From MedAcidi-G1 sp000817085 (lineage in GTDB: Bacteria > Actinomycetota > Acidimicrobiia > Acidimicrobiales > MedAcidi-G1): a DNA stretch of 64,000 nt. Location: contig JBJLAO010000003.1 of NCBI GenBank assembly GCA_045568635.1, forward strand, positions 186,001-250,000. Direction: 5' to 3'. The position numbers were made by a program, and so were the translations under genes. Positions within the stretch are counted from its first letter, which is position 1. Every line of letters starts with the position of its first letter. The notes beneath the pieces are model-generated. The model did no database searches. It was given only the letters and a program-made list of their open reading frames with translations, and was not told the DNA's origin. Below are positions 16,106 through 24,811 of the stretch, in pieces.

Positions 16106-16966
16106 CTAGGAAGCTGTTACTTCTCTTTTGGTTACTTCAAATATCGAAATACCTAAAAGAAGTATCCCAGCTATAAGTCCGATCCATACACCAAAACCTA
16201 CGGACATGTCTTCTCGCTGGGTCCCAGTGATCAACCACCCGATAAGTGGTGACATCACGCACAACGAAACAATCGTTTGCAAGTGAGGGTGTGCCAACCT
16301 TCCTCCAGGCTCTGCTAAGCCTTTTGGTCGTAAACGCATGAAACCTGTAAGTGCCATTACTCCACCAAAAGCCAAGAGCAGGAACCCCATTCTTGGTGCC
16401 CCGGGTTCATAACCAGTCCAAGTTCCTTCTTCTGTCTTGAACCATTCAAATAATGGGGCTATCGCAATCAAAGCACCAGAAACTAGAACAACAAATCCAA
16501 TTTTTTGCCTGTCTGATTGATTTACTGGTGTGGAAGAAGAAGCCCCAAGTAATCCAAATCCTGCCATTACCGCTTGAGGTAAAAAATATGCTACTAATCC
16601 AGCTCCGGCTGCTCCCCATCCAGCACCTCTGATTTGGCCTAGAGCACGGAAGGATCCTGAGTGGGCTATTACTAGGAAACTTAAAATTGTTGTGAATGAA
16701 GCAAACCCCAAAGCTAAGAGAATTTGATTTCCTCCCATAGCGAGTGGTTTAATCGTAAATTCTTTTTCTGCTGCAAGGGTCAAAGAAACAAGAAGCATTA
16801 GGACCCCTAGAACTACCACAACTATTCCGAAACCAGCTCCACCTTGGCTGTCGAAAACTCCAAAACTTTCTTTTTTCAAATTCACCCAATTGCCGGCTAA
16901 CACCAGCCATAAAAATATGGCTGCGAAACCGACTCGTACAGCTGAAAGAATTTTATTAGCTGACAT
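16106..16966 (-). CDS. Eight-segment integral membrane protein of the ABC operon
   Basis: A 286-residue hydrophobic protein with about eight predicted membrane helices (near residues 8-26, 43-66, 80-102, 114-136, 151-169, 192-210, 230-247 and 255-278). I do not recognise a family. It is the last gene of the Liv-type ABC operon. Its ATG at 16966 overlaps the livF stop, and a GTG one codon earlier is an alternative. The tight coupling suggests an accessory membrane subunit of the transporter or an efflux/retention partner, which classical Liv systems lack. The C-terminus is short and charged. No catalytic motif was seen. Confidence 0.7.
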   Translation of the reverse strand: MSANKILSAVRVGFAAIFLWLVLAGNWVNLKKESFGVFDSQGGAGFGIVVVVLGVLMLLVSLTLAAEKEFTIKPLAMGGNQILLALGFASFTTILSFLVIAHSGSFRALGQIRGAGWGAAGAGLVAYFLPQAVMAGFGLLGASSSTPVNQSDRQKIGFVVLVSGALIAIAPLFEWFKTEEGTWTGYEPGAPRMGFLLLAFGGVMALTGFMRLRPKGLAEPGGRLAHPHLQTIVSLCVMSPLIGWLITGTQREDMSVGFGVWIGLIAGILLLGISIFEVTKREVTAS

Positions 16967-17715
16967 CACTCTGTCGCCTCTTGATCTATTTCTCCACCTA
17001 GATAACTTGCTTCAAGAAGATCTTTCGATTCCAAAAGTTCAGATGCTGAACCTGACATTACTAATTCTCCGTGATTCATTACGTAGCCCCGGTCAGCTAC
17101 CTGTAAAGCAAGGTGCACGTGTTGCTCAACTATTAATACTCCTGCTCCAGTTTCATCAGCAATATTACGAACTATAGGAAGTAGTTGCTCCACGATTATT
17201 GGGGCAAGACCAAGACTCATTTCATCGACTAATAAAAGTTTAGGTTTTGAAACTAGCGCCCTTGCCATTGCTAGCATTTGTTGCTCTCCACCTGAAAGGA
17301 GACCGGAACGACGATCCATTAAGGGTCTCAATGCTGGCAATAATTCGAGTGCTTTTTCCATTCCTTCCTCTTGCAACTCTTTATCACCTCGTAGACCTAG
17401 TTGAAGATTTTCTTTAACTGTTAAATTAAAGAAAAGAGATCTGTCTTCTGCTACGTGCGATAAGCCAAGACGAGCATTTTTGTGAGGATTTTTTGAATCT
17501 ACGTTTTCACCAAGAACTTTTATGCTTCCACCTAAAAGTGGAATTATTCCTGAAACTGTAAGCAGGGTTGTTGTTTTACCAGCACCGTTTGGACCGAGAA
17601 GTGCGACTACTTCACCTGCATTTAGATAGATATCTAAGCCACGCACAACTGGCACACCCGCATAGCCGGTATTTACATTTTCGACCGAAAGTAATTGTTC
17701 AGTAGTTTGATTCAT
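16966..17715 (-). CDS. livF: Branched-chain-type ABC transporter ATPase LivF
   Basis: A 249-residue ATPase with Walker A GPNGAGKTTTLL, signature LLSGGEQQMLAMARAL and Walker B LLLVDEMSLGLAP, the last being typical of LivF. It powers uptake through the fused permease encoded upstream. The ATG at 17715 is preferred over the GTG at 17718; it overlaps the livG stop. Its own stop overlaps the start of the membrane-protein gene, so the whole run is translationally coupled. Confidence 0.95.
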   Translation of the reverse strand: MNQTTEQLLSVENVNTGYAGVPVVRGLDIYLNAGEVVALLGPNGAGKTTTLLTVSGIIPLLGGSIKVLGENVDSKNPHKNARLGLSHVAEDRSLFFNLTVKENLQLGLRGDKELQEEGMEKALELLPALRPLMDRRSGLLSGGEQQMLAMARALVSKPKLLLVDEMSLGLAPIIVEQLLPIVRNIADETGAGVLIVEQHVHLALQVADRGYVMNHGELVMSGSASELLESKDLLEASYLGGEIDQEATE

Positions 17716-18530
17716 CACTCACCTGCCGTGTCTGACATGCCGCGCAATTCTTCAGCTGAACGGGCTTGTGCTTCTCCAGCTTCTTCGCCTAAATAGGCTG
17801 CCACTACCTCTGGGTTTGTTCTTACTTCTTCTGGCGTTCCAGCTGCAATGATCTTTCCGAAATCCATAACGTAGATGTAGTCACATACGCTTAAAACAAG
17901 TCCCATGTCGTGATCAATTAGAAAAACAGTTATGTCATGATCAAGAAGGCCTCGTAAATGCCCGCCTAGAGCGTTACTTTCAGCAGTATCTAGACCAGCT
18001 GCTGGTTCGTCTAATAGGACTAGGTTTGGTTGAGCTGCTAAAGCTCTTGCTACGCCTACAAGTTTTCTTTGTCCGTGAGGTAGATCTGTGGGCAATTCTT
18101 CTTCAAGCCCTGTTAAGCCAGCTACTTCTAAGGCCCATTCGATTCGTTTTTCTATTTCATCATTGGACTGTCCGATTCTCAGCACATCAAGTAAGAGTGT
18201 GTACCAGGAGGTGGGATGAGCGGCAACAAGTAAGTTGTCTCTTACGCTTAAATCTTCGAAAAGTTCTAAAGATTGAAATGTGCGTACTAGTCCTAACTGG
18301 GCTCTCTCATGAGGCTTCATCTGACTTAAGTCACTTCCATTAAAAATTGCTGATCCTGCTGAAGTAGGAACGAAACCTGTTATTGCGTCAATGAAAGTCG
18401 TCTTTCCTGCACCATTTGGGCCTATTAGCCCAACAAAAGATCCTTTCGATATTTCTATATCTACGTGATCATTAGCGTTCAAACCACCAAATGTTACTGT
18501 TAAATCTTTAGTTTCAAGAAGGTTACTCAT
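17715..18530 (-). CDS. livG: Branched-chain-type ABC transporter ATPase LivG
   Basis: A 271-residue ATPase with Walker A GPNGAGKTTFID, signature LPHGQRKLVGVARAL and Walker B LVLLDEPAAGLD, characteristic of LivG. GGAG precedes the ATG by five bases. The start overlaps the permease stop by four bases and the stop overlaps the livF start. The C-terminal extension of about 20 residues after YLGEEAGEAQ is acidic and slightly longer than usual. It should pair with LivF to drive uptake of whatever the large three-domain binding lipoprotein collects. Confidence 0.95.
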   Translation of the reverse strand: MSNLLETKDLTVTFGGLNANDHVDIEISKGSFVGLIGPNGAGKTTFIDAITGFVPTSAGSAIFNGSDLSQMKPHERAQLGLVRTFQSLELFEDLSVRDNLLVAAHPTSWYTLLLDVLRIGQSNDEIEKRIEWALEVAGLTGLEEELPTDLPHGQRKLVGVARALAAQPNLVLLDEPAAGLDTAESNALGGHLRGLLDHDITVFLIDHDMGLVLSVCDYIYVMDFGKIIAAGTPEEVRTNPEVVAAYLGEEAGEAQARSAEELRGMSDTAGE

Positions 18531-20686
18531 ACATTCTCCTTCTCAGGTTCATTAATTTCTTCTACCACATCGGCTTCTGGAGTTTTACCTCTCATTACCG
18601 CAAGCAGACCCTTTGCTTGATTGGTTACTGTAAGAGAGATTCCTTCACCGCTCGTTAATATCGCATTGACTATCAAACCCACTCCTCCTACCGCGTTGAT
18701 ATAGGCCTGAGTTATGCCTTCGAAATGGAGTGAACCGAACTCTGATAGTAGACCACCGCCTACTAGCATTCCGCCGAGAACCGCCCCCCAAACTGTTGTG
18801 ATGCCTCCCAAGTAAACAAACGCAATCATCGCTAGGCCTACAAAAGGACTAAAAAATTCACTAGTGACCATCGGCATTTTATAAGCAACTAGTACTCCGG
18901 CCAGTCCAGCTAGGAATGAGGAGACTCCAAATCCGAGCATTTTTGTGCGCGCAACATTAACACCAGCGGCAGCGGCAGCTCTTTCATTGGAGCGGATGGC
19001 TAAAAATCTTCGACCTGTCACACCGCGTCTTAAATTGACTACAAAAAGTCCAGCTAGAGCAACGACGATTATTGAAAAAAGAGTAAATTTCCAGTAATCA
19101 GTCTGATTAGATTGTTCATCTAATGCTCCAACATACTGGCCAAACCACTCAGGCTTTGGAGTCGGATTCATCGTATGAGCTGCTGTGCCCATTATTGGCC
19201 TGTTACGCATTAGTAGATCCTCAATAGCTACTATCGATGCGAGGGTGACAACAGCAAGTTGCACGCCCCTAATTCTGAGCGCGGGTATCCCTATTAGCAG
19301 TCCAAGAAGGACTGCCGCAACGACGCCCCCTAAGGCAGCTAAGGGGTCAGGCCAACCCGGCCCTGTCACAACGAAAAAGTCCATTGGTCTCACTTTTACG
19401 CCATCTGATGCGAGCCTAATTAACACAAAACTTGATACACCCGCCAAAGTCCATTGGACCAAAGAAATTTGGCCCAAGAAACCTAAAAGAACCACCAAAC
19501 TTAACATGGCTAAAATTGCCACCAATGTCATAGTCAATGTTGATTCCCACTTGGAGATAAAAATATTTGACATTACAAGCGCAATCACCACTCCAACTCC
19601 AACGCCAATCACTGGATGTTTAGTTGCAGGCGCGCGCGGCTGTCTTCCTAGACCTACGGTTCCTCTGATTGGTAGCTTGTGCCCTCTGAAATAAAGGACA
19701 AGTATCACAACTAAAACTGGAGCAAAAGCGCGAACCCCATCGACAGGTAACCAGTCTGGCCACCATTCATAACTGGTAGCACTTACTCCCATACTGGCAA
19801 ATGCCCCTAATCCCAAGCCTCCTGCTATGGCTCCGGGGATTGATGTAAGGCTTCCGACTAGAGCTGCTGCTAAAGCGGATACGACGTAAAGGTTTAATTG
19901 GTTTGGCATTGTCTTGTGAAGAAATAAAACTCCCGCAAGACCAGCTAGAACTGAGGAAATAACCCAATTAAGACCAGCTAAAAATTGTGGTGAATAACCC
20001 AACAGAGTTGCGCCTTTTTCGTTCTCATCCGCTGCTCGCGTTGCTAAGCCAAATCTTGTATAGCGGTAAAGTGCCCATGCGCCAAATCCAATTATTAGTG
20101 CTGCTGCAGCAAGGTATGGAGTTGACCTGGGCAGGTTTTTATCCATTCCTACAAAATTGGTAATAGGCTCTGATGTCGAATTAAATACCCAGAAACCATC
20201 ATCGGAGCGGTTCGCCGCTCCAAAATTTAATAGTGCTACTGCTTGTAAATAGAGCATGATTCCGACTGAACCAACAACTTTTGCAAGCATGGGGGAATTT
20301 CTTAGTGGCCTAAAGACAAGGAAATGCATTAGCAAGCCAATAAAAGCAGACATCATAAGTGTGATGATCATCGCTAACCAAGCCGGTGGGTCGGTCATGA
20401 CATGGATTTCAACGGGCAGATTGTTTATATGAAGGGCTTTTAAGAAGCCCCATTCTGGTATCGGGTCGAACCATGGAAGGTAGATAGAACCTCCCTCATT
20501 ACCAATCCCGCTCGCAGATGGCATATCTCTAAGTTCATCCCATGTAAAAGCCGCGTATGCAGCAACAGAGCCATGTGCAAAATTAATTACTCCTGAACCA
20601 CGGTATGCGATTACCAGGCCTGCTCCTAAAAGGGCAAAAACGGAACCAGCGGCTAAACCCGCAAAAAGTCCGAATAAAAGTTCCAC
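18527..20686 (-). CDS. Fused LivH-LivM ABC permease
   Basis: A 719-residue permease formed by a LivH-like half (about 1-340, opening GLAAGSVFALLGAGLVIAYR with the VINFAHG motif) and a LivM-like half (about 370-690, with GQISLVQWTLAG and AIRSNERAAAAAGVN). Both halves are polytopic inner-membrane domains; in many bacteria they are separate genes. A GTG start at 20686 is used. The gene is separated from the upstream binding-protein gene by 121 bases containing a strong hairpin, consistent with lower expression than the binding protein. The paralogue at 46068-48035 has the same fusion. Confidence 0.93.
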   Translation of the reverse strand: MELLFGLFAGLAAGSVFALLGAGLVIAYRGSGVINFAHGSVAAYAAFTWDELRDMPSASGIGNEGGSIYLPWFDPIPEWGFLKALHINNLPVEIHVMTDPPAWLAMIITLMMSAFIGLLMHFLVFRPLRNSPMLAKVVGSVGIMLYLQAVALLNFGAANRSDDGFWVFNSTSEPITNFVGMDKNLPRSTPYLAAAALIIGFGAWALYRYTRFGLATRAADENEKGATLLGYSPQFLAGLNWVISSVLAGLAGVLFLHKTMPNQLNLYVVSALAAALVGSLTSIPGAIAGGLGLGAFASMGVSATSYEWWPDWLPVDGVRAFAPVLVVILVLYFRGHKLPIRGTVGLGRQPRAPATKHPVIGVGVGVVIALVMSNIFISKWESTLTMTLVAILAMLSLVVLLGFLGQISLVQWTLAGVSSFVLIRLASDGVKVRPMDFFVVTGPGWPDPLAALGGVVAAVLLGLLIGIPALRIRGVQLAVVTLASIVAIEDLLMRNRPIMGTAAHTMNPTPKPEWFGQYVGALDEQSNQTDYWKFTLFSIIVVALAGLFVVNLRRGVTGRRFLAIRSNERAAAAAGVNVARTKMLGFGVSSFLAGLAGVLVAYKMPMVTSEFFSPFVGLAMIAFVYLGGITTVWGAVLGGMLVGGGLLSEFGSLHFEGITQAYINAVGGVGLIVNAILTSGEGISLTVTNQAKGLLAVMRGKTPEADVVEEINEPEKENV

Positions 20687-20745
20687 TTTGAACCGCCCCC
20701 TCTTCTACAACATGGAATATAACAAATTTAAGTGCATATAAAGCA

Positions 20746-20773
20746 TTGGAGCGGCCCTAACGGGCCGCTCCAA
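20746..20773 (-). terminator. Strong GC hairpin between binding-protein and permease genes
   Basis: TTGGAGCGGCCC (20746-20757) pairs perfectly with GGGCCGCTCCAA (20762-20773) around a 4-base loop. This gives a 12-bp stem far richer in GC than the surroundings. On the minus strand it is followed by TGCTTTATAT, a weak T-rich tail. It lies between the lipoprotein stop and the permease start, so it probably acts as a partial terminator or mRNA 3' stabiliser that raises binding protein over permease. Confidence 0.7.
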
Positions 20774-20807
20774 CACAAATTAAACGTTAAAGGCTAAAAG
20801 TAAAATT

Positions 20808-23800
20808 CTAACCTTCGTTTGAGCGTGCAAACGGTCCGTTTGCTACTCGGGCTTGTATATCACCCACGTTTATGATCTTGCCTCCGAATTCACCAAGATC
20901 CCATGCGTCTCCAGTCCACTTAACGAATGTAAGTGTCTTTTTGCAGACTGATGGGTATTCCACAGTGTTATTCGTACAAGTAGTTGGTCCTTGACCAACA
21001 ACGTGCTGATTCTCTAATCCAGCAAAAGCTGCGATTATAGATGCATGATCATCAATATCTTGACCTGATTCCAACATGTCTGTGAAGACCTGATAGGCAA
21101 GCGCTCCCGCTCCGTATCCAACTCTCAAGAAGCTTGACACAGGCGCTGTACGCAATGGGCTTGAATCCAACAATTCTTCACGTTGTCCAAGTTCCCAAGC
21201 GGAATAAGCGTCGTACAAGTCAGGACGTTCTGCAATGTAACTCTGATGCTCGAAATAACTATTCGCAGCAGCAGGGTTAGCTAATACTGATTCATCAACA
21301 CATGAACCTGAAGAAACTACTGCAGTTTCAAGGCCCGCTGCGCTAATAGCATTAAGCATTTCATTACAGTCAGAAGCCTGCATACCGAAGAAGACTGCTC
21401 TGTCTTCAACAGGTGAACCTTCAAACCATTCAGCCATTGCCTGAATATTTGCATCATTATCAGTTGGATCACCAGAAGCATCTGGGAAACCCTTCCAATC
21501 AAGCTCATACTCAGTTCCTAGCTGATTCCAGAAACGCTCTTCTGTATCTGCGAAACATTCAAGACCTGGACCAGTACCGGCATAAAGCACAGCAATCTTC
21601 TTATAGCCCATCTCTTCAACCGTGTAAGTTGCAGCACCTGGGAAGGCAACTGGGCAACCACCATAAACAGAGTAACCATTACCTTCAACGGTGAAGTCCG
21701 CTACGAAGATTGGCACTGTCTGAATAGTTGGAATGCCTGCGCCTAAGAAGGTTGGCCACAGAGCCGGTGTGAAGAACTCAATACCATTGATATTCAAATG
21801 AGGCATTGTCTGTCCTATTTCATTACCACAGTTAATAGCGGCCGCAGGATCAAACCCGTGGACACAAACCTGGAAGTCAATTGGACGTCCACCAATACCA
21901 CCAAAAGTGTTATTGATCTGATCAACAGCAATCTCAAACCCTTCACGAATCTCAGGGAAAGACCCAATTGGATCACCCTCAAGGTTCGCCATCGTCATAA
22001 CGATTGGATCCATTGAATCATCAGCAGCACCCGCAGGGTTCTGAATAGCACTCTGCCAAGCTTCCGCCCCATGACCATGAACCGCATCATCGGCAACAGC
22101 GCTACTTCCACCCGAAGCAGCCGCTATTGCTCCCGCTGTTGCGGATCCGCCTGGTGCGTATGTGAATACAACATTGTTTTTACCAGCTGCGATATCGCTG
22201 CTGTCATTGTGTTGCACAACAGCAATTCGCTGTGAACCACAATCACCAAAGGCGTCACAAGAAATGTCACCAATGATTCCAGGCCAGCTTGAAACACCTG
22301 CCATGAATTCACGAACACCAGCACGATCAACTACAAGATTGTCACCATCTTTAGATGATGCAGCCTCGATAGCTGAAAGAAGAAGCGTCGTAGCATCGTA
22401 AGCGTGTGCCCAGAAAGCAGCAGATGGTGCTTCACCATGCTCTGCTTCGTAAGCAGCCAAGAAACCGTCACCGGTTTCACCAGTAGCAGCATTAGCGTTT
22501 CCTTCGAAGTTAAGATCCGGACCTGACATGAACACACCCTCAGATTCAGGGATTTCCATGTAGTTGTCCACCAACATTCCGTCAGCGGCCATCAAGGTTG
22601 TGTTCTCAAGACCAGAAACCTCACCAATCTGCTGTGAAATGAAGTTACCTTCCGGCGGGAAGATAGGGAAGAACAAAAGATCAGGAGAACCAGCAGCCAC
22701 CTCAGTGAGAACTGGAACCATGTCAGTGTCGCCCTTATTAACAGCAGTTATTGTCTGCAAATCGCCACCAAGCTCAGTGAAAGAGTTAGCGAACGCTGTA
22801 GCTAGACCCTCAGTGTAAGGATCACCATCATGGATGGTCGCAGCAGTAGCAGCTCCAAGAACTTCATAAGCGAACTTCGCAGCAGCAGCACCCTGATACA
22901 AATCGTTGTGAGCAGTTCTGTAATAACCCTCACTCCAATTGTCACCAGCAGTACCAGCCAAATCAGAAGTCAAAGCTGGAGAAGTGTTAGACCCAGAGAT
23001 CAACACCATTCCAGCACCCGTGATCAACGGAGCTGCAGCAGTAGCAGCACCAGAACACGAAGTACCCAAAACACCAACGACGCTTTCATCAGCGACGATT
23101 GTCTGAGCAGCAGCCTGACCACCATCAGAAGAACAAAGATCATCCAACCATGTACCAACATTCACACTGAAACCATGAATGTCGCCATAATCAGCAACAG
23201 CCATATCAACAGCACGAGACATAGGCACACCTAAGAACGCAACATCACCAGAAATGGCATGCAACGAACGAATCTGAATGTCCTCACCAGCACCAACCTC
23301 AACAGTGCCCAACGATCCATCACCCAATGGGCCTAGATCTGGTCCTTCGATTGTTTCTGGTGTGTCACCGGCAGCTAGAGAAGCAGAAGCTGAAGCGATC
23401 CAATCATTAACATGATCAGCATTCTCAGACATCCATCCTGAAGCAAGCTCAATAACGTGAGCCTGTGAACCATCACCAGCATCCTGATCAACTTGCAAGA
23501 AAGCAATATCAAGAATTGAAGGCTTAATTAGTGGGAACAAATGACGCAAGAACGGAGTCTCATTGAGACGATCTGTACGCATTGAAACCTGAATATCTGC
23601 AGGTTCCCAACCTAACTGACAAGGCTGTGTACACATAGAAGCATCAAAGCCTGTGAAACCTTCTCCCTGAGCGTGAGAAGCTCCACCTTCTTTGCCGAGA
23701 GGGTTGGACGCATCCAACGGAGTCTCGACTGAAAGCCAAAGAACATTCTCACCAGGAACAAGAACAGTCACATAAGACGTAGGAGTCCATGTGTAAAGAA

Positions 23801-24575
23801 TTCCAGGCTCACCGTTATTTACACGGTCGACCATCTCTGCATACAGAGCGTCGTAACCAGCCTTGGTCTCTTCCATGTTGTCCCACGGAGTTGATCCATT
23901 ACCAAAAGCGATCTGATTCTCAATGATGTCATCACAAGTCCAGTTCTCTGGGCAACCAAGGATCTCTCCCTTGCCGTTACCATCAGAATCCAACTGAGAC
24001 CATAAAGCCTCGTCACTGTTTATCTGATCAATAGTTGAAACATTGTTCTCTTCAGCCCATGACTTAGTAACCAAAAATCCCTGAACACCAGAATCCTGGA
24101 ACAAACCAGGAACAGCTTCTACGTGATCAGCAACAAGCGATCCATCGGACAATTGATTCTCAAACCATGAGAAGTGACCCGGATACCAAGAGTTAGCCCA
24201 GAAATCGCATGAACCCTCAGCCATAGCTGTGAATGCATTCGATGGTCCAAGCTCGATCTCAGCCGGATCAGAAACCTCAAAACCAGCAGTCTGCAAAATC
24301 TGACGCACAATCTCGGCCTGGATATAACCAGAAGCCCAGTCAGCACGACACATAGTCAACGAAACACCCTCACCGGGTAAAGAATCGTCAGCAGGTGCAG
24401 CAGCTGGAGCGGCAGTTGTTGCCGCAGGCGCAGCAGTAGTAGCAACAGCAGCAGAACTGCTATCCGAACTACTTGCACCATCATCACCGTCAGACCCACA
24501 AGCCCCGGCAATCAATCCAAGCGCCAAAACAGCAGACAAAATCCGCCAGCCCCGACGCCTAATAAGCGTTTCCAT
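20808..24575 (-). CDS. Three-domain substrate-binding lipoprotein: OpuAC-like plus two LivJ-like domains
   Basis: A 1255-residue lipoprotein, about three times the usual binding-protein size. The start is the ATG at 24575: GGAGGGGG lies eight bases upstream and overlaps an earlier ATG (24593) that must be discarded. Residues 1-26 are a signal peptide ending at lipid-modified Cys26 (LIAGAC). An Ala/Thr linker follows (43-62). Residues about 75-400 resemble glycine betaine/proline betaine binding OpuAC/ProX proteins, with the aromatic DFWANSWYP segment at 124-132. Residues about 430-800 and 855-1245 are two different Peripla_BP_6 (LivJ) domains joined by an Ala/Gly/Ser linker. It heads the Liv-type ABC operon. 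The betaine domain fits the neighbouring demethylation genes. How one permease serves three domains is unknown. Confidence 0.88.
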   Translation of the reverse strand: METLIRRRGWRILSAVLALGLIAGACGSDGDDGASSSDSSSAAVATTAAPAATTAAPAAAPADDSLPGEGVSLTMCRADWASGYIQAEIVRQILQTAGFEVSDPAEIELGPSNAFTAMAEGSCDFWANSWYPGHFSWFENQLSDGSLVADHVEAVPGLFQDSGVQGFLVTKSWAEENNVSTIDQINSDEALWSQLDSDGNGKGEILGCPENWTCDDIIENQIAFGNGSTPWDNMEETKAGYDALYAEMVDRVNNGEPGILYTWTPTSYVTVLVPGENVLWLSVETPLDASNPLGKEGGASHAQGEGFTGFDASMCTQPCQLGWEPADIQVSMRTDRLNETPFLRHLFPLIKPSILDIAFLQVDQDAGDGSQAHVIELASGWMSENADHVNDWIASASASLAAGDTPETIEGPDLGPLGDGSLGTVEVGAGEDIQIRSLHAISGDVAFLGVPMSRAVDMAVADYGDIHGFSVNVGTWLDDLCSSDGGQAAAQTIVADESVVGVLGTSCSGAATAAAPLITGAGMVLISGSNTSPALTSDLAGTAGDNWSEGYYRTAHNDLYQGAAAAKFAYEVLGAATAATIHDGDPYTEGLATAFANSFTELGGDLQTITAVNKGDTDMVPVLTEVAAGSPDLLFFPIFPPEGNFISQQIGEVSGLENTTLMAADGMLVDNYMEIPESEGVFMSGPDLNFEGNANAATGETGDGFLAAYEAEHGEAPSAAFWAHAYDATTLLLSAIEAASSKDGDNLVVDRAGVREFMAGVSSWPGIIGDISCDAFGDCGSQRIAVVQHNDSSDIAAGKNNVVFTYAPGGSATAGAIAAASGGSSAVADDAVHGHGAEAWQSAIQNPAGAADDSMDPIVMTMANLEGDPIGSFPEIREGFEIAVDQINNTFGGIGGRPIDFQVCVHGFDPAAAINCGNEIGQTMPHLNINGIEFFTPALWPTFLGAGIPTIQTVPIFVADFTVEGNGYSVYGGCPVAFPGAATYTVEEMGYKKIAVLYAGTGPGLECFADTEERFWNQLGTEYELDWKGFPDASGDPTDNDANIQAMAEWFEGSPVEDRAVFFGMQASDCNEMLNAISAAGLETAVVSSGSCVDESVLANPAAANSYFEHQSYIAERPDLYDAYSAWELGQREELLDSSPLRTAPVSSFLRVGYGAGALAYQVFTDMLESGQDIDDHASIIAAFAGLENQHVVGQGPTTCTNNTVEYPSVCKKTLTFVKWTGDAWDLGEFGGKIINVGDIQARVANGPFARSNEG

Positions 24576-24606
24576 TAAGGAAGCCCCCTCCATTAGTTAA
24601 CAAAAA

Positions 24607-24632
24607 CTCTGAACACAGATCTGCATTCAGAG
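24607..24632. promoter_or_regulatory. 26-bp dyad at the predicted transcript start of the binding-lipoprotein operon
   Basis: CTCTGAA-ca-CAGATCTG-ca-TTCAGAG pairs at 11 of 13 positions around its centre. It begins where transcription from the promoter at 24640-24669 would start and ends 32 bases before the ATG. It could be an operator over the start site or a 5' hairpin that stabilises the mRNA. No other copy was noticed in the window. Confidence 0.45.
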
Positions 24633-24639
24633 ACTTTTG

Positions 24640-24669
24640 AGTTTAAAGGGACTCACTTACAAACGTCAA
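24640..24669 (-). promoter_or_regulatory. Candidate sigma70-type promoter for the ABC operon
   Basis: On the minus strand TTGACG (24664-24669) is followed after 18 bases by TAAACT (24640-24645), a fair match to -35 and -10 elements. Transcription would start near 24633, just ahead of the lipoprotein gene. It is the best promoter candidate in the 218-base gap. Confidence 0.45.
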
Positions 24670-24703
24670 TGTCGGAATTGTTACAACTAGTTAACAAATT
24701 TAG

Positions 24704-24722
24704 TGGTCTGATGGTCTGACCA
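24704..24722. promoter_or_regulatory. Tandem TGGTCTGA and FadR/GntR-like palindrome
   Basis: TGGTCTGA occurs twice in tandem (24704-24719). The second copy plus CCA forms a perfect 11-base palindrome, TGGTCTGACCA (24712-24722). TGGTNNNACCA is the core seen at many FadR-type GntR operators. It lies about 80 bases upstream of the predicted transcription start, so it may be an activator or repressor site. No GntR gene is in the window. Confidence 0.4.
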
Positions 24723-24811
24723 GCGAATAATAATTCTGCATAAATACATATTTGATAGGGCAAGTGAAGAGTTATTTATTTAATTTTAGGCATCGCTATT
24801 TCTTAATATTA

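Noticed and set aside
22830..23234. 134-codon plus-strand frame within the large lipoprotein gene
   Set aside because: Low-complexity Ser/Arg/Thr composition caused by the codon bias of the opposite gene; no start signal or domain.
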